DNA from: Streptomyces griseorubiginosus
GTDB lineage: Bacteria > Actinomycetota > Actinomycetes > Streptomycetales > Streptomycetaceae
Direction of reading: 5' to 3'
DNA length: 64,000 nucleotides
NCBI RefSeq assembly: GCF_001514195.1
Contig: NZ_KQ948739.1
Coordinates: 111,279-175,278, forward strand
In this document: positions 16,108-25,062 of the stretch, one piece after another
Layout of the letters: each line of letters begins with the position of its first letter
Position numbering within the stretch: the stretch's first letter is position 1
The notes under the pieces: model-generated
Seen by the model: only the letters and a program-made list of their open reading frames with translations
What the model was told of the DNA's origin: nothing
Database searches by the model: none
Program-made: the position numbers and the translations under genes

Positions 16108-16536
16108 TCAGTCCCTCTTCCCGCGGCCCCGGGATACCGCCCGGCCCACGATCACGGTACGTCGGGAGGCCTTCGCGGGCACCTCGTCGTCCTTGCGGCC
16201 GCCGAGCGCCCGGCGCACGCCGTAGCCGAAGGCCGCGACCTTGACCAGGGGGCCGCCGAAGGTGGAGGCGACGGTGGTGGACAGCGCGGAGGCGTTCGAC
16301 GTGACCTCCTGGACGTCCGAGGCGATCGCGTCGACCCGTTCGATCTGGGTCTGCGCCGAGCGCACGGCGGTGGAGGCGTCGGCCAGCAGCGGCACCGCCT
16401 GGTCGGTCACGTCCGCGACGAGCTTGGTGGTCGCCTTGAGCGTCTGGGCCAGCCTCGCCAGCGCGACGGCGAGGAAGGAGACCAGGATCGCCCAGAAGAC
16501 GGCCACCAGGATCCCGGCAACCTCTCCACCGGACAC
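16108..16536 (-). CDS. DUF948 membrane protein
   Basis: 142 residues starting VSGGEVAGILVAVFWAIL from GTG 16534-16536; the frame is open much further upstream but that part looks like antisense of the STAND gene. One N-terminal membrane helix (about 5-26) is followed by an amphipathic helical stretch (LKATTKLVADVTDQAVPLL) typical of DUF948, then a basic tail ending SRGRGKRD. Family members are envelope-associated and of unknown function, often near alaS in Gram-positive bacteria. It leads the set DUF948-DUF6167-alaS-ruvX-mltG. Confidence 0.75.
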   Translation of the reverse strand: MSGGEVAGILVAVFWAILVSFLAVALARLAQTLKATTKLVADVTDQAVPLLADASTAVRSAQTQIERVDAIASDVQEVTSNASALSTTVASTFGGPLVKVAAFGYGVRRALGGRKDDEVPAKASRRTVIVGRAVSRGRGKRD

Positions 16537-16686
16537 CTGACACCTGCTCTCATAAACACCTGTAGATAACGCAGCCGAGCCTATCGCGCCGAGCACGGCG
16601 CTCCGCACCGGATTACCCCTCGCCCACGGCCGGGTCGCCGACGGCGATTGTACGGAGTGAACACGCTTGAGTACGCTCCGTGTTCC

Positions 16687-19020
16687 ATGCGCGGTCATCA
16701 GCCCGGGGACACCGGGGCGAACGGCAACCTCCCCCTGGAGCTCGACGGCTTCGTGGGCCGGCAGGCCGAACTCCGGGATCTGGCGCGGGCGCTCGACTCC
16801 TCGCGACTGGTCACGGTGACGGGCCCCGGCGGCATCGGCAAGTCCCGGCTCGCGGCGCGGGTGACCGGCGGCAGGTGTGCACCGCCCGACGGAACGTGGC
16901 GCGTCGAGCTGACCGCCGTACGCGATCCCGAGTTCGTCGACCACGCGGTCGTGGAGTCGCTCGGTCTGACGGACCACACCACGCGGGCGCCGCGCGAGAC
17001 CCTGCTGGCCCACCTCGCCGGACGCCGGCTCCTGCTGGTCCTGGACGGCTTCGAGCATCTGGTGGACGCGTGCGCGGACCTGGTCGTCGAGCTGCTGGAG
17101 CGGCTGCCGGGGCTTTCCGTCCTCGCCGTGGGGCGCCGGCCGCTGGCGGTGTCCGGCGAGCAGCTCCTCGCGCTGGGCCCGCTGGCCGAGGACGAGGCCG
17201 TGGAGCTGTTCCGGGAACGGGCCGGACGCCGGGGTGTGCCGGTGGCGGACGATCCTCATGTGCGGGAGCTGTGCCGGCGTCTGGACGGCATCCCGCTGGC
17301 GGTCGAGCTGGCCGCGGGGCGGCTGGGGGCGCTGTCCCCGGATCAGTTGCTGGAGCGGCTCGACGACCGGTTCCGGCTGCTGGCCGGCGGTGGCCGGGAC
17401 GCCCTGCCCCGGCATCGGACGCTGCGCACGGCCATCGGCTGGAGCCATGAACTGTGCACGCCCGAGGAGCGGTTGCTGTGGTCGCGGCTTTCGGTGTTCG
17501 CGGGGCGGTTCGACCTGGAGGCCGCCGAGTACGTGTGCAGCGGCGGCGGTCTGCACCACGACGACGTCCTCGACGTGCTGTCCGCGCTGCTCGCCCAGTC
17601 CGTGGTGGCCCGCGAGGAGACCGCGACCGGGGTCCGCTACCGGATGCTCGACACGGTGCGCGCGTACGGCGCCGAGTGGCTGGAGGCGACCGGTGACGCG
17701 GTCCGGCTGCGCAGGCGGCACCGCGACTGGTACGTGGGCCTGGCCACCTGGTGCGAGCTGGACTGGTTCTCGCCGCGGCAGAACGAGGTGGCCGCCCGGA
17801 TCGAGGCCGAGCTGCCGAACCTTCGCTGCGCCCTGGAGCACTGTCTGACCGAGCCCGACGGCATGGAACTGGCCCGGCATCTCGCGGGCTCCCTCTGGTT
17901 CTGCTGGGTCGGTTGCGGCCGGCTCTCGGAGGGCCGGCACTGGCTGGAACGCAGCCTGGAACCCGAGCCGCACGGAGAACCCGGGGCGCACGGTGAGCCA
18001 GGGACGCACCACCGCGAGCCCGAGCCGCGCGTGGAGCTGGAGGCGCACCGCGAGCCCGACCCGCGCGTGGAGCTGGAGGCGCACCGCGAGCCCCAGCCGC
18101 ACGGCTTGCCCGAGCCGCACGGCTTGCCCGAGTCGGGGTCCGGCGGCGAGCACGCCCGGCTGAAGGCGCTGTGGGTGCTCGGCTACGTGGCGATCCTCCA
18201 GGGCGACACCGTCCCCGCGCTGGCGGCCCTCCAGCGGTGCCGCGAGGAGGCCGAGCGGGCCGCGGACCCGACCGCGGTGGCGTACGCCGAGCACCGCACC
18301 GGTTGTCTGGCGCTGGTCTCGGACGACATGCCGCGCGCGGAAACCCTGCTGCGCTCGGCCCTGGCGCGCTACGAGGAGATCGGCGAGCTCAACAGCAATG
18401 TGCTGATGGGCCAGGTCGAGCTCGCGATGGCCCGCGCCTTCCTGGGCGACCTGCCGGACGCCGTGCGGCTGTGCGAGGAGGTCAGGCGGGTCTGCGAGGA
18501 CCACGGTGAGCGGTGGGCGCGGTCGTACGCGCTGTACGTCCTGGCGTACGCGGCCTGGAGCGAGGGCGACACCGCACGTGCGCGTGCGCTGCTCACCGAC
18601 TGTCTGAGCTGTGCGCACACCTTCCGCGACCTGCTCGGCTCGGTCCTGTCGATCGAACTGCTCGCCCTGGTCACGGTCGCCCAGGGCGACCCGGCCGAGG
18701 CGGCGGTGCTCCAGGGCGCGGCGGCGGCGCTGTGGCCCTCGGTGGGTCTCCCCTTGTTCGGCTCCGCCTACTACAACGCCCCGCACGAACTGTGCGAGGC
18801 GAAGGCCCGGCAGCGGCTGGGCGACGGACGGTACGAGGAGTGCGTACGGCAGGGGCGGGCCCTGGGGCGGGAGGCTGCGGTGGCCCGGGCGCTGGGGCGG
18901 GCCCGTCCGCACGCGGTGCTGCCGGCGCCCCGAGGACCCGTGCGACCGACTCACCAGACCCTGGGAACGCACGAGCCCGCCGCCTCGCCCACCCGTAAGG
19001 GCGGGGAGACGGCGGGCTGA
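16687..19020 (+). CDS. STAND (NB-ARC) ATPase with TPR-like C-terminus, no DNA-binding domain
   Basis: About 777 residues from ATG 16687; TTG 16648 and GTG 16657 are in frame and possible, since none has a convincing SD. Residues 14-60 read NLPLELDGFVGR then a P-loop GPGGIGKS (46-53). Further on come LLLVLDGFEHL (Walker B), the GIPLAVELAAGRLG motif and a winged-helix part with LSVFAGRFDLEAAEYVC. The C-terminal half is TPR-like. This is the core of AfsR/GutR-type regulators but with neither a SARP nor a LuxR domain at either end. A Pro/Glu/His-rich linker with 12- and 6-residue repeats separates the two halves (17955-18150). The end of the gene lies in a terminator hairpin. A signalling or defence role is possible; not assignable. 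Confidence 0.8.
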   Translation: MRGHQPGDTGANGNLPLELDGFVGRQAELRDLARALDSSRLVTVTGPGGIGKSRLAARVTGGRCAPPDGTWRVELTAVRDPEFVDHAVVESLGLTDHTTRAPRETLLAHLAGRRLLLVLDGFEHLVDACADLVVELLERLPGLSVLAVGRRPLAVSGEQLLALGPLAEDEAVELFRERAGRRGVPVADDPHVRELCRRLDGIPLAVELAAGRLGALSPDQLLERLDDRFRLLAGGGRDALPRHRTLRTAIGWSHELCTPEERLLWSRLSVFAGRFDLEAAEYVCSGGGLHHDDVLDVLSALLAQSVVAREETATGVRYRMLDTVRAYGAEWLEATGDAVRLRRRHRDWYVGLATWCELDWFSPRQNEVAARIEAELPNLRCALEHCLTEPDGMELARHLAGSLWFCWVGCGRLSEGRHWLERSLEPEPHGEPGAHGEPGTHHREPEPRVELEAHREPDPRVELEAHREPQPHGLPEPHGLPESGSGGEHARLKALWVLGYVAILQGDTVPALAALQRCREEAERAADPTAVAYAEHRTGCLALVSDDMPRAETLLRSALARYEEIGELNSNVLMGQVELAMARAFLGDLPDAVRLCEEVRRVCEDHGERWARSYALYVLAYAAWSEGDTARARALLTDCLSCAHTFRDLLGSVLSIELLALVTVAQGDPAEAAVLQGAAAALWPSVGLPLFGSAYYNAPHELCEAKARQRLGDGRYEECVRQGRALGREAAVARALGRARPHAVLPAPRGPVRPTHQTLGTHEPAASPTRKGGETAG
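17955..18150 (+). repeat. In-gene tandem repeats encoding a Pro/Glu/His linker
   Basis: Two adjacent 36-base units encode PRVELEAHREP(D/Q), followed by two 18-base units encoding EPHGLP; degenerate related units (EPHGEPGAHGEPG) precede them. All keep the reading frame. Confidence 0.8.
18974..19018. terminator. Bidirectional terminator overlapping the STAND gene end
   Basis: AGCCCGCCGCCTCGCCC (18974-18990) pairs with 18999-19018 in a long, nearly perfect stem around a short ACCCGTAA loop. The stop codon TGA is at 19018-19020. It separates the STAND gene from the convergent rpsD (stop at 19052). The hairpin encodes the last residues of the protein. Confidence 0.75.
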
Positions 19021-19051
19021 GGTGGTGCGTGGTGCTACGGCCTGCCGGTGA

Positions 19052-19666
19052 TCAGCGGGCGTAGTACTCGACGACGAGCTGCTCGTCGCAGATCACCGGG
19101 ATCTCCTTGCGGTTCGGCTCGCGGTCCAGGCGGAACGCCAGGGCGCCGAGGTTCACCTGGAGGTAGCGCGGGGTCTCACCGTCGGGGGCGAAGCCACCGG
19201 CACGGGCGACCTCGAACAGCGTCTTGCTGCGGCTGCGCTCGCGGACCATCACGACGTCGTCGGGACGGACGCGGAAGGACGGCTTGTCGACCTTCTGGCC
19301 GTTGACCTCGATGTGGCCGTGGACGACCATCTGGCGGGCCTGGTAGATCGTGCGGGCGATGCCCGAACGCAGGACCAGCGCGTCGAGACGGCGCTCGAGC
19401 TCGATGATCAGGGCCTCACCGGTCTTGCCCTGAACCTTGGAGGCACGCTCGTAGGCGCGGACGAGCTGACGCTCGGACACGTCGTACTGCGCACGCAGAC
19501 GCTGCTTCTCGAGCAGACGGACCTTGTAGTCCGAGTTCTGCTTGCGGCCGCGGCCGTGCTCACCCGGGGGGTAGGGACGGGCCTCGAAGTACTTGACGGC
19601 CTTCGGGGTCAGCGCGATGCCGAGGGCACGCGACTTCTTGACCTTGGGGCGGGACTGGTTCGCCAC
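19052..19666 (-). CDS. rpsD: 30S ribosomal protein S4
   Basis: Primary 16S rRNA-binding protein that starts assembly of the 30S body. 204 residues from GTG 19664-19666. The N-terminal region has no cysteine ligands, so this is the zinc-free form; the S4 RNA-binding domain covers about residues 95-160 (RLDALVLRSGIARTIYQARQ, HGHIEVNGQKVDKPS). It is alone here rather than in the alpha operon with rpoA, which I recall as normal for Streptomyces. A 284-base gap upstream contains an imperfect stem near 19808-19833 that could belong to its leader. Confidence 0.97.
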   Translation of the reverse strand: MANQSRPKVKKSRALGIALTPKAVKYFEARPYPPGEHGRGRKQNSDYKVRLLEKQRLRAQYDVSERQLVRAYERASKVQGKTGEALIIELERRLDALVLRSGIARTIYQARQMVVHGHIEVNGQKVDKPSFRVRPDDVVMVRERSRSKTLFEVARAGGFAPDGETPRYLQVNLGALAFRLDREPNRKEIPVICDEQLVVEYYAR

Positions 19667-19950
19667 GATCTCTCATTTCTTGGTTTTCGGCTTGTCAGCG
19701 TTGAGGGAGGTCGCAATCCGCAGCCGGGGAAACCCGCCGGATCCTGGATCAGGACCTGGTGGGCAGCCGCTCCCCTGGTCTGGGCACATACGTGCAGCAC
19801 GCGAGTGGCCCACCTACCGCGTACGGTGGTGGGCTGCCCGCGACACCATTCGAACGGTGCGCGACGCTCCTGGAACCCGCTGGGGGCTCCGGCCGGGTGT
19901 CCCGCTCTGACTGCGCGGGACTCGGCACTTCGAGGGATTCTACAGGCTGC

Positions 19951-21306
19951 TCAGGACCGCTTACGACCGAGGTGCTTCCTGGTCCACTCCACCGCGTCCG
20001 CGTACCGCGCCTCGCCGCCGTGCCGGGTGGGTTCGTAGTACTCGCGGTCCTTGATGTCGTCCGGGGCGTACTGCTGCTCGGCGATGCCCTCGGGCAGGTC
20101 GTGCGGGTAGACGTACCCCTGGGCGTGCCCGAGCTTGGCGGCGCCCTTGTAGTGGCCGTCGCGCAGATGGGGCGGGACGGGACCGGCCAGGCCCTGGCGT
20201 ACGTCCGCCATGGCGGCGCCGATCGCCGTGGTCGCCGCGTTGGACTTGGGGGCGAGGGCCAGCGCGATGGTGGCATGGCTCAGGGTCAGCGCGGCCTCGG
20301 GGAAGCCGATCATGGCGACGGCCTGGGCGGCGGCCACGGCTATGGGCAGGGCGTTCGGGTCGGCGAGGCCGATGTCCTCGCTGGCGGAGATCATCAGGCG
20401 CCGGGCGATGAAGCGGGGGTCCTCGCCGGCCTCGATCATGCGGGCCAGGTAGTGCAGGGCCGCGTCGACGTCGGAGCCCCTGATCGACTTGATCAGGGCG
20501 CTGGCGACGTCGTAGTGCTGGTCGCCGTCGCGGTCGTACTTCACGGCCGCGCGGTCGACCGTCTCCTCCAGCGTGGTGAGGGAGATCTCCGGCTCGCCCT
20601 TGTCGAGGGCGGCCCCGGCGGCGGCCTCCAGGGCGGTCAGGGCGCGGCGGGCGTCGCCGCCGGCGATCCGCAGGAGGTGGTCCTCGGTGTCCTCGGGGAG
20701 GGTGACAGCGTCCTTCAGGCCGCGCTCGTCGCTCAGCGCCCGCTTGAGGAGTCCTCTGAGGTCGTCGTCCGTGAGGGGTTCGAGGGTCAGCAGGAGCGAG
20801 CGGGACAGCAGTGGGGAGATCACCGAGAAGTAGGGGTTCTCGGTGGTCGCCGCGATCAGGGTCACCCAGCGGTTCTCGACCGCGGGGAGCAGGGAGTCCT
20901 GCTGGGCCTTGCTGAAGCGGTGGATCTCGTCGAGGAAGAGGACGGTCTCCTTGCCGAAGCCGCCGGTGGCGCGGCGGGCCCCGTCGATGACCGCGCGGAC
21001 CTCCTTGACGCCCGCGGTGATCGCGGAGAGCTCCACGAAGCGCTTGTTGGTGGCCTTCGAGACGACGTACGCCAGGGTCGTCTTCCCGGTGCCGGGCGGG
21101 CCCCAGAGGATCACGGAGGAGGGTCCGGCGGGGCCGCCGCTGCCCTCGCCGACCAGTCGGCGCAGCGGCGAGCCGGGCTTCAGCAGGTGCTGCTGGCCCA
21201 CCACCTCGTCGAGGGTGCGCGGGCGCATCCGGACCGCCAGGGGGCTGCCGGCCGGGTCCTTCTCCTGGCGCTCTTCCGCCGCCGCGGTGAACAGATCGGG
21301 CTCCAC
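19951..21306 (-). CDS. rarA: Replication-associated recombination protein A (MgsA/RarA AAA+ ATPase)
   Basis: AAA+ clamp-loader-like ATPase acting at stalled forks, homologous to Mgs1/WRNIP1. 451 residues: N-terminal MRPRTLDEVVGQQHLL, Walker A WGPPGTGKTTLAY, Walker B VLFLDEIHRFSKAQQD, sensor 1 LIAATTENPYFSV, then the C-terminal tetramerisation domain with GSDVDAALHYLARMIEAGED. The GTG start is at 21304-21306. It sits between rpsD and the VKOR gene on the same strand; 46 bases separate it from the latter. Confidence 0.94.
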   Translation of the reverse strand: MEPDLFTAAAEERQEKDPAGSPLAVRMRPRTLDEVVGQQHLLKPGSPLRRLVGEGSGGPAGPSSVILWGPPGTGKTTLAYVVSKATNKRFVELSAITAGVKEVRAVIDGARRATGGFGKETVLFLDEIHRFSKAQQDSLLPAVENRWVTLIAATTENPYFSVISPLLSRSLLLTLEPLTDDDLRGLLKRALSDERGLKDAVTLPEDTEDHLLRIAGGDARRALTALEAAAGAALDKGEPEISLTTLEETVDRAAVKYDRDGDQHYDVASALIKSIRGSDVDAALHYLARMIEAGEDPRFIARRLMISASEDIGLADPNALPIAVAAAQAVAMIGFPEAALTLSHATIALALAPKSNAATTAIGAAMADVRQGLAGPVPPHLRDGHYKGAAKLGHAQGYVYPHDLPEGIAEQQYAPDDIKDREYYEPTRHGGEARYADAVEWTRKHLGRKRS

Positions 21307-21352
21307 GACAGAAACCCTAGTTCACCGCACTGACAACGCCGTCGGGCGTCGG

Positions 21353-22015
21353 TCAGGCCCAGAGGCTGCTACCCCAGCGGGTCAGGATCATCATCGCGAT
21401 GATGCCGCAGTGCGTGACGGGCAGGACCCAGGTGAACTCGGCGAGGAAGCGCTTGAGCCAGCCCGGGGACGGCAGGAAGGCGTTGCGGATGTTGAACGAG
21501 GTGACGTACCAGAACATCGTGATCGTGGCGACCCAGGCCAGCGAGCACCACAGGCACAGGGCGTTGATCCGGTACAGGGACTGGAACTGGAGCCAGGTGA
21601 CGAAGGCCACGCCGAAAAGGGTGCCGAAGTTGAAGGTGAGCCAGTACCAGCGCGGGAAGGTGGCGCGGGCCAACAGGCTCATCCCGACGCAGATCACGAT
21701 GCCGTAGGCGACCAGGCCCAGCATCGGGTTGGGGAACCCGAAGGCGGCGGCCTGCTTGCTCTCCATCACGCTGCCGCAGGAGATGATCGGGTTGAGGGAG
21801 CAGCTCGGCGTGAACGTCTTGCCGCTGACCTTGCCCTCGAGGATCTTGAACTTGTCGATCGTGATGACCCACGCGGCGAGCAGTCCGGCCGCGCCGGTGA
21901 TCACCAGCAGCAGGGCGAAGGCCCGGCTGCCGCCCACGGTGCGGGGCGCGGTGTCGACGCCCGCCGTCGAGGGCTCGGACTCCGTGGAGACGTCTTTCAC
22001 TGTCGTCTTGCTCAT
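21353..22015 (-). CDS. Vitamin K epoxide reductase (VKOR) family membrane protein
   Basis: Membrane quinone-linked oxidoreductase that re-oxidises a DsbA-type partner during disulfide formation outside the cell. 220 residues from ATG 22013-22015 (MSKTTVKDVSTESEP). About five membrane segments; the relay cysteines are Cys72 and Cys80 in the first periplasmic loop (PSCSLNPIISCG) and the active CXXC at 154-157 (LCLWCSLAW). No thioredoxin domain is fused and no DsbA is adjacent. Actinobacteria use VKOR in place of DsbB. It is divergent from the ABC-TCS operon, with two palindromes between them. Confidence 0.93.
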   Translation of the reverse strand: MSKTTVKDVSTESEPSTAGVDTAPRTVGGSRAFALLLVITGAAGLLAAWVITIDKFKILEGKVSGKTFTPSCSLNPIISCGSVMESKQAAAFGFPNPMLGLVAYGIVICVGMSLLARATFPRWYWLTFNFGTLFGVAFVTWLQFQSLYRINALCLWCSLAWVATITMFWYVTSFNIRNAFLPSPGWLKRFLAEFTWVLPVTHCGIIAMMILTRWGSSLWA

Positions 22016-22085
22016 CACGCCGATCCGTCTGCTTGAGAGTTGGACCTTCTTCTGGCAGGGGCCATTGTGCCGCACACGGGGCCTC

Positions 22086-22139
22086 GTCCACCGTTCGGTG
22101 GACATAAGGAAGTACGCACGGTCGTCCCCGAACGTTCGG
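22086..22139. promoter_or_regulatory. Two palindromes in the VKOR / ABC-TCS divergent region
   Basis: GTCCACCGTTCGGTGGAC (22086-22103) and CCGAACGTTCGG (22128-22139) are perfect inverted repeats sharing the core GTTCGG. They lie in a 145-base region between two divergent start codons. They look like operator sites for a dimeric regulator, possibly the response regulator encoded at 25062. Confidence 0.5.
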
Positions 22140-22160
22140 TTCCGGCCGACGCTCTGAGCC

Positions 22161-23027
22161 ATGACCACACACACGAACGACCTTGCGGTGGATGTTCGGG
22201 GGCTGCGCAAGCGCTACGGCGACGTGACCGCGGTCGACGGACTCGATCTCGGCATCCGCGCGGGCGAGGTGTTCGGCCTGCTCGGACCCAATGGGGCGGG
22301 CAAGAGCACGACCGTGGAGATCCTCCAGGGCAACCGGGACCGGGACGCGGGCGAGGTCTCGGTGCTCGGCGCGGACCCGGCGCACGGCACCCGCGCGTGG
22401 CGGTCCCGGGTCGGCATCGTCTGGCAGGACGAATCCGCGCCCGCCGAGTTGACGGTGGCGGAGACGGTCCGGCATTTCGCCCGCTACTACCCGGCCCCGC
22501 GGGACCCGGCGGAGGTGATCGCCCTGGTGGGTCTCGAGGCCAAGGCGGACAGCCGGATCAAGGCCCTGTCGGGGGGCCAGCGGCGCCGCCTCGACGTGGC
22601 GCTCGGTGTGATCGGCGGGCCCGAGCTGCTGCTCCTGGACGAGCCGACGACCGGCTTCGACCCGGCGGCCCGCCGACAGTTCTGGGACCTGATCCGCAAG
22701 CTGGCCGTCGAGGGCACCACGATCCTGCTCACCACGCACTATCTGGAGGAGGCCGAGGCGCTCGCCGACAGGCTGGCGGTCGTGACCCGGGGAAGGGTCG
22801 TGGCGACGGGCGAGCCGGCCACGCTGCGGGAACGGTTCGGTACCGGGGCCACCGTCGAGTGGACGGAGCCGGACGGCACCGCGCGCGCGGTGCGCACGGA
22901 CACGCCGACCAGGACGGTGGCCGAGCTGGCCCACCGCTTCGACGGCGAGATCCCGGGCCTGACGGTGACCCGCCCCACGCTGGAGGACGTCTACCTCCGG
23001 CTCACCGGACAGGAGGAGGCGCGATGA
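22161..23027 (+). CDS. ABC-2 type exporter ATP-binding protein
   Basis: DrrA/CcmA-type ATPase powering export, 288 residues. Walker A GPNGAGKST, Q-loop in VWQDESAPAELT, signature ALSGGQRRRLDVALG, Walker B LLLLDEPTTGFDP, switch His in LLTTHYLEEAEALA. ATG 22161; its stop overlaps the permease start by 4 bases (ATGA). It is the first gene of a four-gene operon with permease, histidine kinase and response regulator, an arrangement typical of antibiotic- or peptide-responsive pumps. The substrate is not predictable from sequence. Confidence 0.93.
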   Translation: MTTHTNDLAVDVRGLRKRYGDVTAVDGLDLGIRAGEVFGLLGPNGAGKSTTVEILQGNRDRDAGEVSVLGADPAHGTRAWRSRVGIVWQDESAPAELTVAETVRHFARYYPAPRDPAEVIALVGLEAKADSRIKALSGGQRRRLDVALGVIGGPELLLLDEPTTGFDPAARRQFWDLIRKLAVEGTTILLTTHYLEEAEALADRLAVVTRGRVVATGEPATLRERFGTGATVEWTEPDGTARAVRTDTPTRTVAELAHRFDGEIPGLTVTRPTLEDVYLRLTGQEEAR

Positions 23028-23869
23028 CCACGGCCGCCGTACGGGAAGCACGTGAGGAGGCCCGGGTGCGGCTGCCGGGCGCCTGGGGACTGGGTCTGCG
23101 ACGGGGCGCCCTGGAGATCAAGATGTTCTTCCGGCAGCGCGACCACGTGGTGTTCACCTTCGCCTTCCCCGTGGTCCTGCTGTTCCTGTTCGCGTCGATC
23201 TTCAGCGACGACGTGGAGGGCGCGGGCATCAAGGCCTCGCAGCTGTACGTCCCGGCGATGATGGCCGCCGGCATCATGTCCACGAGCTTCCAGTCGCTGG
23301 GCATCTCGATCGCCGTCGAGCGGGACGAGAAGGTGCTGCGCCGGCTGCGCGGCACGCCGATGCCTCCCGCAGCCTATTTCCTGGGCAAGATCTGGCTGAT
23401 TCTGGTCACCGGTCTCATGGAGACGGCGCTCCTGCTGCTCGTCGGCACCACGCTGTACGACGTCGAGCTGCCTTCGGACGCAGGGCGCTGGTTCACCTTC
23501 GCCTGGGTCTTCGTGCTCGGTCTGACGGCCTGCGCGCTGCTGGGCATCGCGATCAGTTCGGTCCCCGAGTCCAGCAAGAGCGCGTCCTCCGTGGTCGTCC
23601 TGCCGTTCCTGGTCCTCCAGTTCATCTCCGGGGTGTACATCTCGATCGGCACCATCCCCGACTGGATGCTGGACGTCGGCGCGCTGTTCCCGCTGAAGTG
23701 GATGTGCCAGGGGCTGCGCGGGGTGTTCCTGCCGGACTCGGCGCAGGTCCTGGAGCAGGCCGGGGGCTGGGAGTTCGGGCGCGTGGCCCTGGTGCTCGGG
23801 GCCTGGTGCGTCGGAGGATTGCTGCTGTGCCTGCTGACCTTCCGGTGGAAGCACCGGCGCGACGGGTGA
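23024..23869 (+). CDS. ABC-2 type transporter permease
   Basis: 281 residues from ATG 23024. Six predicted membrane spans (for example VVFTFAFPVVLLFLFASIF, IWLILVTGLMETALLLLVG, VVVLPFLVLQFISGVYIS) and the ABC2_membrane signature ALLGIAISSVPESSKSA before the last spans. It is translationally coupled to both neighbours: ATGA with the ATPase and GTGA with the kinase. Partner of the ATPase at 22161. The frame extends upstream within the ATPase gene but is not used. Confidence 0.92.
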   Translation: MTTAAVREAREEARVRLPGAWGLGLRRGALEIKMFFRQRDHVVFTFAFPVVLLFLFASIFSDDVEGAGIKASQLYVPAMMAAGIMSTSFQSLGISIAVERDEKVLRRLRGTPMPPAAYFLGKIWLILVTGLMETALLLLVGTTLYDVELPSDAGRWFTFAWVFVLGLTACALLGIAISSVPESSKSASSVVVLPFLVLQFISGVYISIGTIPDWMLDVGALFPLKWMCQGLRGVFLPDSAQVLEQAGGWEFGRVALVLGAWCVGGLLLCLLTFRWKHRRDG

Positions 23870-25062
23870 CGGCGGTGGCGGAGGCGTCCGGCGCCTACAG
23901 CTGGGAGCGTTCGTTCCGGCTGTGGGACACCTACTTCGCCCTGATCTGGCTGGCCACCCTGGCGTTCGTGCTCGGCGCGGACCAGCCGGGCCGGCCCGTG
24001 CGCCTCGCCGCGGCGGCGCTGCTGGTGCCGCTGGTCCCGCTGTTCGCGTGGACGGGCCGTCCGCTGCTGCGGGGGGACCCGCCGCCCGAGCGCCGGGCCC
24101 TCGGCTATCTGGTCGCCATGATCGCCCTGTTCCTGCCCTCGGCGATCCTGGTGGGCGAGACCCGGTTGATGACCTTCGCGCTGGTCCCCCAGTGCTTCAT
24201 GACCCTGCGGATGCGGTGGGCGATCACCATGGTGGCCGTCATCAACCTGGCGCCCGTGGCGGGCTGGGCGCTGCTGTGGTGGCCGAGCGAGCGAGCCGTC
24301 TTCTTCAACGGGCTGTTCGCGGTGGTCACCCTCGTCTTCTCGGTGGCCGTGGGCAGTTGGGTGATCCGGATCATCGAGCAGAGCCAGGAGCGGGCGGCCC
24401 TGATCGCGGAGCTGGCCACGAGCCGGCACGAGGTGTCCCGGCTGTCGGCGGCGCACGGGGCGCTGGCCGAGCGGGAGCGGATGGCCCGGGAGATCCACGA
24501 CACCCTCGCGCAGGGCTTCACCAGCCTGCTGATGCTGGTCCAGGCCGTCGAGGCGGAGCTCGACCACGACCTCGCGGGGGCCCGCAGGCATCTGGCCCTG
24601 ATGGACGAGACGGCCCGGCTGAACCTGGCCGAGGCCCGGGCCCTGGTCGCCGGTGGCGCTCCCGCGGACCTGGACGGCGCCTCGCTGCCGGACGCGCTGG
24701 GCAGGCTGGCGGCCCGCCACGCGGCGACGCTCGAGGTGACCGGGCCGGCCCGTCCGCTGCCCGCCGGACCCGAGGTCGTCGCCCTGCGCGCATGCCAGGA
24801 AGCCCTCACGAACTGCCGTAGACACGCGGGGAGTTCGGCGTCCGCGTCCATCGGCCTGGACTACGCCGACGACCGCCTCACCCTGTCGGTGCGCGACGAC
24901 GGGCACGGCTTCGATCCCGGGGCCGCGCATGACGGCTACGGTCTCGCGGGGCTGCGGGCCCGCGCCACCGAGGTCGGCGGGACGGTCCGGGTGCACAGCG
25001 CGCCCGGCGGCGGCACCACGGTCACCGTCCGGCTGCCCGTACCGCCTCCGAGGAGTGGTTGA
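23866..25062 (+). CDS. NarL/DesK-type sensor histidine kinase
   Basis: 398 residues from GTG 23866, which overlaps the permease stop by 4 bases. The N-terminal part has about five membrane segments with short loops (intramembrane-sensing type, DesK/LiaS-like). HisKA_3 is at about 205-270 with phospho-acceptor His211 in MAREIHDTLAQGFTSLLM; the HATPase has QEALTNCRRHAG (N box) and RDDGHGFDPG (G box). The lack of a large extracellular domain suggests that it senses membrane stress or works through the neighbouring transporter. Its partner is the next gene. Confidence 0.93.
   Translation: MTAVAEASGAYSWERSFRLWDTYFALIWLATLAFVLGADQPGRPVRLAAAALLVPLVPLFAWTGRPLLRGDPPPERRALGYLVAMIALFLPSAILVGETRLMTFALVPQCFMTLRMRWAITMVAVINLAPVAGWALLWWPSERAVFFNGLFAVVTLVFSVAVGSWVIRIIEQSQERAALIAELATSRHEVSRLSAAHGALAERERMAREIHDTLAQGFTSLLMLVQAVEAELDHDLAGARRHLALMDETARLNLAEARALVAGGAPADLDGASLPDALGRLAARHAATLEVTGPARPLPAGPEVVALRACQEALTNCRRHAGSSASASIGLDYADDRLTLSVRDDGHGFDPGAAHDGYGLAGLRARATEVGGTVRVHSAPGGGTTVTVRLPVPPPRSG

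Noticed and set aside
13597..16569. A 990-codon plus-strand frame opposite alaS and its neighbours
   Set aside because: It is the antisense shadow of alaS in GC-rich DNA; the composition is Gly/Val/Leu/Asp-rich with no domain, while the minus strand encodes a complete synthetase.
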